Shown here piece by piece: positions 21,572 through 31,982 of a stretch of 39,217 nt of DNA. The translations under genes were made by a program, and so were the position numbers. The first letter of the stretch is position 1, and the number at the start of each line of letters is the position of its first letter. This DNA comes from Arachnopeziza araneosa (Eukaryota; Ascomycota; Leotiomycetes; Helotiales; Arachnopezizaceae), in the NCBI GenBank assembly GCA_003988855.1, contig QYAI01000207.1, forward strand, positions 1-39,217. Reading direction: 5' to 3'. The notes below the pieces were generated by a model. That model did not search any database. It was not told the DNA's origin and saw only the letters and a program-made list of their open reading frames with translations.

Positions 21572-24249
21572 ATGGACGAACCTCTAGATACCACAAACGC
21601 GAACAACTCTGAACGAACAAACTCAAGACCACCACTCAAACCTGTCCGGGATTCGTCATCCTCGTCTCGGACTACAAAGAAACTGCCACAGCCCCGAGGA
21701 CCATCGACGTCAGCAGCAAGCTCACCACTTCCCTCACGCGATTCCTCACCTGTTCGCCCGCCTTTGAAAACCAATGTTCCGTCTCGCACTACACCAGGTC
21801 CCGGTCGCTCCAGAAAGAACAGTTCTCAGGACGTTAGTCCCGCACGCTCGTCCAGTACAGTACCCAACCCACCATCTGCCGCCGCTGCACAGAGAATTCT
21901 ATCCGCGGCATCAATCCCACCGCTCCATCCTGTTGCCTCCGATCCAACCTTGAAAGCACCCGTACCGCAAAAACTGCCATCAAATCCCGAGATTAAAGAA
22001 ACGCCTCACTGGCCGATATCTCCAAGATTACGATCCCCTCCTCCTATCAACAGACCATCCATTCTGTCACCACGCAAGACCGATCAAGACGCCCAGTCGA
22101 TCCATGTCCCTCGGGCAGCACAGTCAACTGAGGAAGGCAAGTCTACGGTGGAGATTGACGGAGACGAATCCTTATCAATAACGGGCATGAAAACACCAGC
22201 AAGAGGGGTTAGCGGGACTAGTTCAACGTTGGAGACTGTCCAGGAGATCAGTCAACCAAACACTCCAGCTTCCTACCTCGATGCTGCACTGGAGAAGACG
22301 GAGAACAACATCTCGAAGCCGATCGTGGATTACGACTTATCAACTGAAAATGCCTCAAGGATGATGCGGTCAAAGCCGAGTCTGACAGCGAACGAGAGTG
22401 GAAGTGAAAGCGGTGGGAAAGGAGAGATTAAGCTGAGAACGACATCAGCAGCTCTACAAAGCACTGCTCCTCGTTCTACTGGTCCTCCTGTGAAGTCTTT
22501 CAGTACGGGCGGTGCAGGCAGAGGCAAGCCCCCAGGTGAAGGCTCAACTCGAAACATGACCGTTGAGACGGAAACTGTGAGCTCAATACCTCAAGTTGCT
22601 GTTGGAGCTGGAGGACCCGGTAATAATGGGAGCATTCGAACTAAATTAAGTTCTGAGACAATACGACCAAAGAAGGAAAAGAAGAAGACTGCACGTAAGG
22701 CACCTTCAGTCACTTCAGGAACTGGTGAGCGAATTAATTCATTAAAATTCAGACGTCATCATCATTACCACGCTCGAAGAGCAGCAGAGTACTAAAACCT
22801 GAGCGTTCATCGATACAAGCGTCCCGCGAACTAAGTCATAATATTCAAGGTGTAAGTACAATGCTAACAAGAGTTTGTCTAGCATCCTCGAAGGCGGATA
22901 TTTTTGAAGCCAAAGTCGCCAGCGCCGTCGATGAAGCCAATTCATCTGATTCTGAAGAGACATTCGTTTATGAATCCAACCCACCAGACGCTAGCGATCG
23001 ACCACGACGATTTCATTCACGTACTCCTAGTGCTACCTCAATGGCCAGTCAGGTTGACCAGAGGAATGGGGTGAGAGCGGTAATGGATGGCCACCATAGT
23101 GTTGCGATGAAAAAAAGCATGAAATTCGCAAACTCTTATACCAGCACCGGCCCCGATTCCACTGCCGGTGAGGACGATGGAAAGGGCACGGCAAGAAGTA
23201 ATATAGGAACTGGTAGAGGAACAACGCACCACCATCATATTGGCGGCCGATGGGGTCGTAATGGTGGAAATGGCCACCCATCTCTTTTTGACAACGAATC
23301 TCCATTCCCAAATGCTGCGAAATCGAAGCTCTCCGGTAATTTTCGCCAGTCATCACGACCAACAAGCCCAAGGATTCCGAACATGAGAATGGCTGGGAAT
23401 GGGAAGAGGTCCTCTCCTATCCCTTCAGCGTACGATCTCGACGACGGAGCAGATGATGAGCGAACGCCTCTGATATCAACTGTTCGTTCCGGTAGATCTG
23501 GCAGAGCTCGACGACCTGCTGCTTCGATGCGCCAGCTTGAGCACCAAGCATCACTACATAGCAGGCCACTTCCAGCTCGATTTACTGGGTGTCTGATACT
23601 CTCTTTGATGATTATTCTGGTAGTGTCAGGGGTAATTGGATTTATGTACGCGACGACCCAGCCACTCAGCAACGTGAACGTTCTTGCTCTCAAGAATGTT
23701 CTAGCCAGTGAACAAGACGTCATTTTTGATATCAAAGTCCAAGCACTGAACCGGAATCTAGTGGTCGTGACCGTAGATTGGACAGATTTAGTTATTTTCG
23801 CTAAATCAAAATACGCAGGCACAGATTCAGAGTACTGGAAACGACCCCAATTTTCTGGAAGTATTCGACGCGGACTTCGGATTTGGGATGATGACCCTAT
23901 CGACCCCCCCCTCGGCGATGACCCTGGAATCCAGCCCAACTTGGAAATCGGCCACGTCTACTCGCTCGCAAGCCCTCTGACATTTGAGGGTTCGCCATTT
24001 CTTACGGAACCTGCCACTTCGTCAGGACAAATACGAATTACTCATCCTGGTAACAAGACTATACCGAGGGGCAGTGAACGTTGGGGAAGGGTATTACAAC
24101 ATGAATTTGACCTCATTGTACGGGGAACTTTGAAGTATACACTCCCACTAAGCCAGAAGCTAAGAAGCGTTAAGGTGGAAGGCCGGGTTACAGTCAAGCC
24201 GAATGCCGCTGACCATGACCCTGAGGATGAGATTCACATACTCTTATAA
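21572..24249 (+). CDS. VAC7: Vac7-like regulator of the Fab1 PI3P 5-kinase
   Basis: Two exons, 21572-22724 and 22883-24249, give 839 aa. The 158-nt intron (GTGAGC donor, ATGCTAAC branch, TCTAG acceptor) joins TSGT to ASSKADIFEAKVASAVDEAN. That opens the most conserved cytosolic block, followed by DSEETFVYESNPPD and FHSRTPSATSM. A single membrane span lies at about residues 620-642 (CLILSLMIILVVSGVIGFMY). The rest is a lumenal domain of about 195 residues. Vac7 sits on the vacuole membrane and activates Fab1 to make PI(3,5)P2, which controls vacuole size and the stress response. The first 380 residues are Ser/Pro-rich and likely disordered. I chose the ATG at 21572 (MDEPLD); an in-frame ATG at 21527 would add 15 residues of leader-like sequence. 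Confidence 0.93.
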
Positions 24250-25328
24250 CTCTTCTATCGAAGATGAGGAGGGAGAATTCACTGCACTAAAAGTTTCTTT
24301 TGTTAACATATTGCATCCATTTGCATATTGAATTGGAGTTTTCTGTTTGAGCGTGGGCGATAAGAGGCGCTAATTAACTAAAAGGATTAAGCAGCTCTAA
24401 GGCTGAACTTAACTCGTTGGACAACGGAATCAAAAGGCATATGTATCGATGTTTTTTAGAAAGGAGATTGTTCCTATTCTTGGGTTCGTATTGGCTTTGC
24501 TTTCTTTGGGATATGGTGCTTGGGCGAAACTCGCATAGATGGCAGATAAAGACTCCAGTCGCCGTAGGTATCTGCATATCATGAATCCTTAACGGCCGAT
24601 GTTATAGGTGCTGTAAAGTATTTGAAAAGGAGAGGATCTGTACAGAGGTCAGTATGGTATGAAGGGGTTCATAAGGAGACTCTGAACTGTACAATCAGCA
24701 TCATGGTATTACTGATACGTTATGCACAAGATAAAAGCAGATAATATTAGTTGAACGTTACAGGTGATATCCGAACTTAAGGATATTTTTGTGACCTGAT
24801 GGCGTGAAGTACTTGCAATTGCACTGGCCTGGTAAGGGCTGGAATACTCCAATCTACGTACATCTATTTAACCTCAAGACATTCAATATGTTTTAGACTC
24901 TGATGCATTTAGACGCCTTGACGATTTTTCAGGGACAATACTTGCAAGAACTTCGATGTATTGACTTCATACGCGAATGAGCTTAGTATATCCAGTTTGA
25001 TCACGCGAAGGTATTTCATATCTACTGGAAGGTGGGATCTTACCTGGAGAGAGGCAGAGTAACAGAAAAGATATTGTGGATTCTTTGTTTGTCTGCAATC
25101 AAAGTCTCATGGGTCTGAATTTGTGGATGCTATGCTACTTTTATTGATCGCTGAATGCTGAAGGGCATTCGCCAGAGTTTTCGATCTCGGCGTACGAATC
25201 GTCTGATCGAATACTGGGGACCGTATCTAGAAACACAAAGAGTGAAATCAGGCAGAAAATATATCAGCGGCCAAGGAACTCATCAACTTTACGCCACTGC
25301 TAATACACCTCGGAGAAAGGGCAACCTA
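24250..25328. other. Convergent intergenic region, Vac7 / SR protein
   Basis: This 1.08-kb stretch lies between the stop codons of two converging genes and should contain both 3' untranslated regions. It is moderately A/T-rich. I see no coding exon, RNA gene or transposon remnant in it. Confidence 0.5.
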
Positions 25329-26575
25329 TTACTCAGCGATGTCCAACTCATCATGTGTTCTTTCAGGAGGGGACTCCATGGCAACTGCCATACGGGTATC
25401 AGCGAGTTTAGTTCTTTGTGCGGTTCGGAAGTTCAAATTCACCTTTCCTGTCTTCGCCGTTGGTTCCATTTTCGCGGTCACGAACTTCATCACGATCACG
25501 GTCATCTTTCATATCACGATCCCTTCAGAGTGTATAAGCATAATGCGCCATAAAACTGTGCGAGAATTTACCTATTGTCTGGGCTCCGAGAACGATCCCC
25601 ACGGTCTCGTCGATCGTAGTCACGGTCTCGATCTCGACGGTCGTCCTTGCGTGGAGAAAAGTCACTTCCACGGCCACGGCGGGGAGATGGGGAACGGCCA
25701 CCACGGCGAGGTGAGCGGCGTCCACCTGGAGCACGCTCGCGATCTCGACCAGAATCAAAGCGCCAGGAAGCAGATGGAGGAGTACGGGCCCACTATCATG
25801 TTTGTTAGGCATAGATCAGAGAGAATTCCAGAGGCGCGCACCTCAATCTTTAAAACATCATCACGACCCATCCGTTTATTGTGCATCTCATGATACGCAT
25901 CATCGGCGTCACGACGACTCTCGTACTCGACAAATGCAAACCTACTTACAGTGTCAACGTTATTAGTGTCATCTGAAAGAAAATTTCAAGATAACTCACA
26001 GACGACTAGATGCACTTCGAGGAGCTGGAATGTCGCAACGGACAAGGCGACCGTATCTTTGCGGTATTATGTTAGTTTTTTCAATTCACCAAAAATAGGG
26101 TGAGGAAGGTTATAGAGCGCAATAGACAAGGTATGAATTATAAGCTTCATTCCACCGCAGACAATCTAGGCGCGAGGGATGACTGGAAAGACAATGCTCG
26201 GGACATTGTGCGACCGCTCGATCGGACGTAGAAGGAAGAGGATGCATCAAGCGCAGGTGTGCAGGACGCAAGTATACGAGACACCGATGTCTTCGACGAT
26301 TAAGGACGAGGATATGGGGAAAGGTGAGGTGGGAATGAGGTGATCATGGCACTCGAGGCTGATCATCGAAAGTTCGACGCGTGGCTGACATACCGTTCGA
26401 ATTCGTAGGCTAGGTCGCGAGCGCGAGTACCAGGTCCGAAGCCCTGGAGGTGGACAAATCAGTCTTCGGTTGGATTTGTAGGACACTTGGGATGGAGGAG
26501 GTGAAGAGGATTCAGCGGAGGAAGATAGAAAGTGAAACATACAGTCACATAAAGAGTAGTTCCTCCACGTGACAT
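25329..26575 (-). CDS. SR-type RNA-binding splicing factor (one RRM plus Arg-rich tail)
   Basis: Seven exons: 26575-26543, 26443-26394, 26056-26000, 25941-25842, 25792-25572, 25522-25443, 25384-25329, giving 198 aa. The RRM (about residues 5-78) is cut by four introns. Splicing gives MSRGGTTLYVTGFGPGTRAR, with RNP2-like LYVTGF, and LFAFVEYE (RNP1-like). Then come WARTPPSASWRFDSGRD and a tail rich in RSP, RD and DR dipeptides, as in S. pombe Srp1-type SR proteins. Such factors bind exonic enhancers and guide spliceosome assembly in the nucleus. The end THDELDIAE comes from the last 56-nt exon; without the last splice the frame would stop early at a different tail. The second intron is 337 nt, long for this window. 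The third intron's acceptor context (GTAAGTAG) is unusual. Confidence 0.9.
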
Positions 26576-27142
26576 ATTGTCGCTCGAGATGAGAAAATTG
26601 CAGTAAGAAACAAAACGGATATGTAGCTCACAAAGATTGCGAGGAGCTTGGTATTCGGATGGGTTTGTAGTAAAGTTGACTAACAAGGTAAGCAGGAGCA
26701 CTGGCTAGCGCGAAGATGACGAGAAATCTAAATGGAAAGGCGCTAGCGGCTATCTTGCCGCCTTCCGACTCAAGTGATGCTGCGTACATAATTTCAAAAC
26801 TACTCTGTCATTCACGCAAGTACGCAAGTAACGGTCCATCGCGAGTTAGTATGGTAGAAATTATAACAAGCCATATCTTTTGTCATGCTTTGTTATGCGA
26901 ATGAAACCTCGTTCTTCACCAAATGGATGGTCCTAGTAGCACAAGATCTATCTCGTCTACAAGCTATGCGCCGCTCCCAATGCTTTCCAAATGCAACCAG
27001 TAAATACTCTACCTTATATCATACTATCATGTACAAAGCTTATTTGCTTGTGGTTCCCATGCCATTCGACACTGTTCTTCTTGAATGATTACCCCAGCGC
27101 AAGGCAAGGTTTTTATACCAGTAGTACCAAGTCTAAAATGCC
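26576..27142. other. Intergenic region upstream of the SR gene
   Basis: This 567-bp stretch lies between the SR start and the stop of the mitochondrial carrier gene, both minus strand. It should hold the SR promoter and the carrier's upstream neighbour region. A 5' untranslated intron for the SR gene is possible, but I cannot define one. Confidence 0.45.
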
Positions 27143-28397
27143 TCACAGGTCTTCTGTCTCTGGTCTCAGAGTAAGGAGAAAGTCCCTTGTCATCTCAAAA
27201 CTCAGCCAGCTGCTCGCCATGCTTGGGGCGACTTTGAGAAGATTGGGAACAATCCCTTTGTAGAGGCCTCTGATGCCCTCTTGAGAAATGATTACTCGAA
27301 CCGCATCAAATATTGACTTGTACTGATAGCCCATACCAGACATAGTATTGATTTGAAATCGACGACGAAGCACATCGCTATATCCCATCAGTATGTTTGC
27401 AGTATTCAACTATGGGTGAGATGGAACTGGGAAACTAACAATGGATACGTGCAGGTCTGAGCGGCTGCGCCAGATATAGCTCCTGCTGCAAGTTTACGTC
27501 CCGCATTTGGGTTTTTGTCGCCCTCTGGAGTGAGATACTTTCGCACAAGCTCATAAGTCATGAAATTTAATCCCACCTAGGCACCTGGTTTAGTATTGGG
27601 CATGTATCTCTGATTAGGGTAGACTTACATATGGTGCAACGCCGGCTACCGTAGGTATTATTCCCCTGTATAATGCTAGAATGCCACCTTCTGTTTTGTA
27701 CATTGTGATCATTGTTTCCCACATCCCAGGTAGTTTTATCTTGGGTGACTGCCCCAGAGCGGCAAATGATGCAGATTGTATTGATAAACGGGTCCGGACG
27801 ATATCAAGAGGGTACGTGAAGAAGACTGAGGTGATCCCAGCTGCTCCGCCACAAACAAGACGTCTGGGTGAGCTGAGGTCAGCTCCTGGTGAAGCCTCGA
27901 AGAACTGAAGTCTCATTAGCAATTGGTCTACCTTACAATAATTCAGGTTTTAGGTGACTATACAAGATGTAAAGAAAGGTCCTGTGGTGTTTTATACACT
28001 TACTTTCTTATAGAAATTGTAACTGCCAAATTGCACAGCAGAATAAGGCACAATCCGAATACAATTTGTTCCATTCCCTCTCATAAAGCCTCTCCATCCT
28101 TCATCTTTCCACATCTTCATCAGCCCTTTTCCAACCGACAGTTTGTATTCCTCACGACCGACGGTTTGTATCTGGAAAAGAATCTTCAGCCTTTCTAAAG
28201 GAGATACCACTGTTCTAGAGACAGCGCCCGCCACACCTCCAGCGCAGAAGGCTGCGACCACCGGTTGAGCGACGATCTCGCGGAGCTGTAGTATTCTTGG
28301 TCCATATTTAGGCTTGAATGTGTCGTTTGTAGGCTAAGGCACGCGTTTCATTAGCTCCCAGTCTCTCTCGGTCACAGTTTGAACATACCGCAGACAT
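27143..28397 (-). CDS. Mitochondrial carrier, YPR011c type (APS/PAPS carrier family)
   Basis: Five exons, 28397-28389, 28333-28004, 27904-27629, 27576-27440 and 27377-27143, give 328 aa, the length of yeast YPR011c (326). All three carrier repeats are present, with Px[DE]xx[RK] signatures SPLERLK, YPLDIVRTR and YPFDVLRRR; the third is rebuilt exactly across the last splice. Other landmarks are GGVAGAVSRTVVSP, RGNGTNCIRIVPYSAVQF and LYRGIIPTVAGVAPYVGLNF. The protein sits in the inner mitochondrial membrane. The yeast relative moves adenosine 5'-phosphosulfate and PAPS, and the transport specificity here is inferred from that closeness. The first coding exon is only 9 nt (MSA), with a 55-nt intron after it. 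A broader SLC25A16/24-like carrier label would be the cautious alternative. Confidence 0.93.
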
Positions 28398-29278
28398 CTC
28401 TTAATGAAGTAGGACTCGAACCCGTGCCAAGAAGTCCCGAATCAGGAAGACCTTCCGGGAAACAGCGACAACCAAGGTCACTTCAAGTGCCAACAATCAT
28501 TGGACTTTGATGCTAGGTTGATACAACCAGAGATGTAAAACCAGATAAACAGAGATGCGGCTGAGTGGGCTTAACCGCAATCAAGAGATCGAGCAGGCTC
28601 GAAGTTTGGGAGGGTTCTTCGAGTGTCTTTTTATGTAGTCCACAGGGTCTGCCTCAGAAATAATGCACGGTAAAATCCAGACACAGGTTCTAATGTGATA
28701 GGTATAAGAGGGTTTTTGATTGAATGTTTCTTCAGATGGGTGCGGCTATCCCTCAAGACGCGCCTCACTTCTAGGGAGAGGCTTGAGCTTCCGAATTGCT
28801 AGGGTCAAATCAATCAGCCTTGCGGCTCCATTTCAATGTGCATGTGGGGGTTCTAAATTGGTCTGAAATAACGCCGATGCTGCTTCAAGATATTATTGCT
28901 CTGTGAACTTTTCATTTTTGAGGTTTGGTGACAAGGGAGGTTCAACATGTGAAGTACTTTACGACAAGGGATGTGCCTGGAAATAGTGGGATATCGCTGG
29001 ACGCACAATAGAATTCAACCGGCGCTTTCTAGATACTATAGTTAACTCTCAATGGCAGTCTATAGAGTTCTGTCAAGTCCACAAGCCAAAGATATTATTT
29101 TAGATGCAGTACCAAATATTGTAGGGTCGGAGGAGCAAATGAAGGCTGTATCTCACGTGATGTAGAAGCTCGGACCCTCGCTTATCGAACTTTCTCCAGC
29201 GCACTTAACATCAATTTTTTGTTCAGCATCATTCCACAAGACATAACACTCGACCTCCCCACGACGACAATTGCAGCT
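28398..29278. other. Divergent intergenic region, carrier / RPL18
   Basis: This 881-bp stretch holds the promoters of the mitochondrial carrier (-) and ribosomal protein L18 (+). I see no further gene; an open frame at 29427-29182 (minus) crosses the L18 start and first intron and is taken as chance. Confidence 0.5.
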
Positions 29279-30129
29279 ATGGGTATGTTACCCGTCCTCG
29301 CCTTCGTATGCAAGTGGAAATCTAGCGTCTCTGGGGCTGTATTCTTGCAAGTGTAAACTTGAGAGACCATCCAGAGCCTTGACTCTGCGTAGCATATCGT
29401 GTCGTAAGACCGAAATGCAAAGAGCATACCTGATCATGGGCTGACGGCAGGTTCCTCATTTTAGGTATTGATCTTGACGCTCACCATGTTCGGAGCACTC
29501 ATCGCAAGGCGCCAAAGAGTGATAATGTCTATCTCAAGTTACTTGTGAAGCTCTACCGCTTTCTGGCTCGTAAGTCTACTTCGAAATTCTTATTTCTAAT
29601 CTCAAGACAAACTGCTAACACTCTAGTAGGTCGCACCGACTCATCCTTTAACAAAATCGTTCTCCGACGCCTGTTCATGTCTCGTATCAACCGACCACCC
29701 GTCTCCATTTCGAGAATTGTTGCGAACACCTCCGAAAAATCCAACAACAAAACTGTGGTCGTCATTGGAACAGTCACAGATGACAACCGCCTCTTGACTG
29801 TACCCAAGCTCAGTGTCGCGGCTCTTCGATTCACTGCTACTGCCAGAGCCCGTATTGTCGCTGCTGGTGGTGAAGCTCTAACATTGGACCAGCTCGCTCT
29901 CAGAGCCCCTACTGGAAGTAACACCTTGTTGCTCAGAGGACCTAAGAATGCTAGAGAGGCCGTAAAGCACTTTGGATTTGGCCCCCACAAGCACAAGGTA
30001 ATTATTTTCTCTTTGATTTCTTTCATCGCATGCACCTCTGACAGAAAACAGAAACCATATGTTGAGTCCAAGGGTCGTAAATTTGAGAAGGCTCGCGGAC
30101 GTAGGCGTTCAAGAGGTTTCAAGGTCTAA
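29279..30129 (+). CDS. RPL18: 60S ribosomal protein L18 (eL18)
   Basis: Four exons: 29279-29282, 29465-29569, 29630-29997, 30052-30129, giving 184 aa, the normal length. The first coding exon is only ATGG; splicing to 29465 gives MGIDLDAHHVRSTHRKAPKS, the conserved start. Next come NVYLKLLVKLYRFLARRTDS (across the second splice), FNKIVLRRLFMSRINRPPVS and GPKNAREAVKHFGFGPHKHK. The last splice adds KPYVESKGRKFEKARGRR and the basic end RSRGFKV. It is a structural protein of the large cytosolic ribosomal subunit. Early introns near the start codon are usual for fungal ribosomal protein genes. A long antisense open frame over this gene is a codon-bias shadow. Confidence 0.97.
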
Positions 30130-30432
30130 GCTTATGCTTTTATTGATCTTCATATCATGGGTCTTTACATGTGACTAGAGACGATATGGGGAGGACTCTT
30201 GAAACAATCGAGGCAATCAGGAAGGGTGTTAAGATTCGCTTTACTCGGCCTGCCAAAAAAAAGATTAAAGCCCTCTTCGTTGCGGAAACAGCATTCTTGA
30301 CAATACTCTATGTGACTCAATAAATATCTCACGCAACTGCTGATTAGGACTTTTTGACCAATCCAATGCGCTTCAATGACTAGTCATCGAACTTTACTGA
30401 ACCAAATTAAATGTATTTTGAAAGAGTCGGTT
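30130..30432. other. Convergent intergenic region, RPL18 / Mrm2
   Basis: This 303-bp stretch lies between two stop codons of converging genes, holding both 3' ends. No other feature is seen. Confidence 0.5.
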
Positions 30433-31803
30433 TTATTTGCTATCAATAATTACATCAATAACTTCATTTGAGCCTGGCTTTCTCCGCAACGCTACGAAGA
30501 ACGCCTCCTTCGATTCCTGTAGAGGTCAGAAAACTAACGCAAAACTATTTTGATGTATCCTACACTTCTAGAGGAGTCGGGCTTCTCTCTATGCACAGTT
30601 TTAAACATTGCCTTCAACTTCATCTCAAAATCCCTATCTTCCGCACCTTGATAGAATTTACAAACAAAGTGACCACCTACTCGGAGAGTGTCTACATGCA
30701 AATGAGTATGTGATTTCGTTTCATTCCAAGGTGGCAAGGCGCTGTGGCTAGTAGCCATTTGGGTATCACAGGGTGAAGAAATTATGTTAGAATGAGAGAA
30801 TATCTTACCATGTACGAATTGAAGAGCTGCGCCACAAAGATCCTAAAACATAAGTGAGTAATTGAATGAAGATAACATGAACAGAACCATACCATACTTC
30901 CGGCGTGGTCCTTGAAATTGATACCGCTCGTGTTCATCATCCTAATATACGGGTCACTTAGACTTCTTTTCCAAAAACCAGTCGTCTGTTCCCAGGGTGC
31001 GGACATATCACTCAAAACAACATCAACCGTCTTCACTGCTCCGCCACGAGCTTCTCTTCCTTTCGACATATTTCTGTCCTCCTCCAGCTCTGAATTCTCA
31101 TCGTCTATGTGACGCTCCAGATCTGTATGACTGCGATCCTGCTCATTGTTTTCCTGCACAGCTAAAAAACCTATGCTTGGTCTTCCACGATTGGGGTCCA
31201 GAAGAAAGCGCCTCACTTCAGCCTGGACTCCAGGGGACAAAAAGTTCCCTTGTATGGTGGAGACCCCTTTAGGAGGTTGCGCGGGGATAATATCGATACC
31301 GACAATTCGGCCATTAGGTTTTGTCCGTTCAACAGCTACCTAGCGAAAGTGTGAGTATCTATTTTGTAGAATATGAAGAACTCAAGACCTGAGACCAGCT
31401 TCCGGGAGCATAACCCTGGAAATCATTAGAACAACATGCAATCTATACCCCGTTTAGAATGTGAGCGTACAAGATCAACCACAGTCTGGCCCTTTTTGAA
31501 CAATTTATATTTCGCGTCAATCTTAGCACAGTCAGAAGGTTTCCAGCTATCTGTAATTTGAATCTGCTTTATTACCTCAAGAAGTTTGAAGGCTGCTCGA
31601 CTTTTTAATCCTCGCACTCTGGCTTCTCGAGCGAAGGAATCTTTGCCTTGTCTGCTCTTCCACCTGGTGGACGACGAGGATGACCGGATGCAGAGGACTT
31701 GACCGGTCTCCACTCTCTGACATACTCGTGGAAATACTCGGGTGCTAATAGGTCTCGGGTTAAAAAGTTGGTTGATTGCCCCAGAGGCTCGGTGTGAAAG
31801 CAT
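30433..31803 (-). CDS. MRM2: Mitochondrial 21S rRNA 2'-O-methyltransferase (RrmJ/FtsJ family)
   Basis: Six exons: 31803-31471, 31415-31389, 31339-30893, 30842-30809, 30691-30564, 30516-30433, giving 350 aa. The Arg/Ser-rich N-terminus is a likely mitochondrial targeting signal. The FtsJ fold carries the K-D-K-E tetrad: K in SRAAFKLLEV, D in VVLSDMSAPWEQTTG, K in GGHFVCKFYQG, E in ESKEAFFVALRRKP. The SAM-binding motif VVDLGYAPGSWSQVAVE is assembled from three exons, the middle one a 27-nt microexon encoding GYAPGSWSQ. Yeast Mrm2 methylates a uridine in the peptidyl-transferase centre of mitochondrial 21S rRNA. An acidic insert (about residues 180-230) before the catalytic D is typical of fungal versions. 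An upstream in-frame ATG at 31845 would add 14 residues; the start at 31803 gives a cleaner presequence. Confidence 0.92.
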
Positions 31804-31982
31804 GTAGCTTGTAAAATAAAGAATAAGTTTGTTGAAGGTAGTCAATCAACACATCAAATATTTACTCAATATTGTTCGGGGTGGTCTGTGCGTCTATAAC
31901 CATCTATTGTTATATAGACCAATTCGACTATTGCTTCATCATGTAACAAACATTCTCTACGATGTAGCTAGCCAGTCCTTAC

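Noticed and set aside
22725..22752. 28-nt GT...AG segment at the Vac7 splice
   Set aside because: Too short for splicing and of the wrong phase; the 158-nt intron has a proper branch site and joins the conserved block.
28398..28475. tRNA-like sequence on the minus strand (GGTTCGAGTCC)
   Set aside because: The T-loop motif is present but the T stem does not pair, and no D arm, anticodon arm or acceptor stem can be drawn. It lies in the leader of the carrier gene.
29553..30122. 189-codon open frame antisense to RPL18
   Set aside because: It runs through L18 exons and introns and its sequence is a mirror of strong codon bias; no family resemblance.
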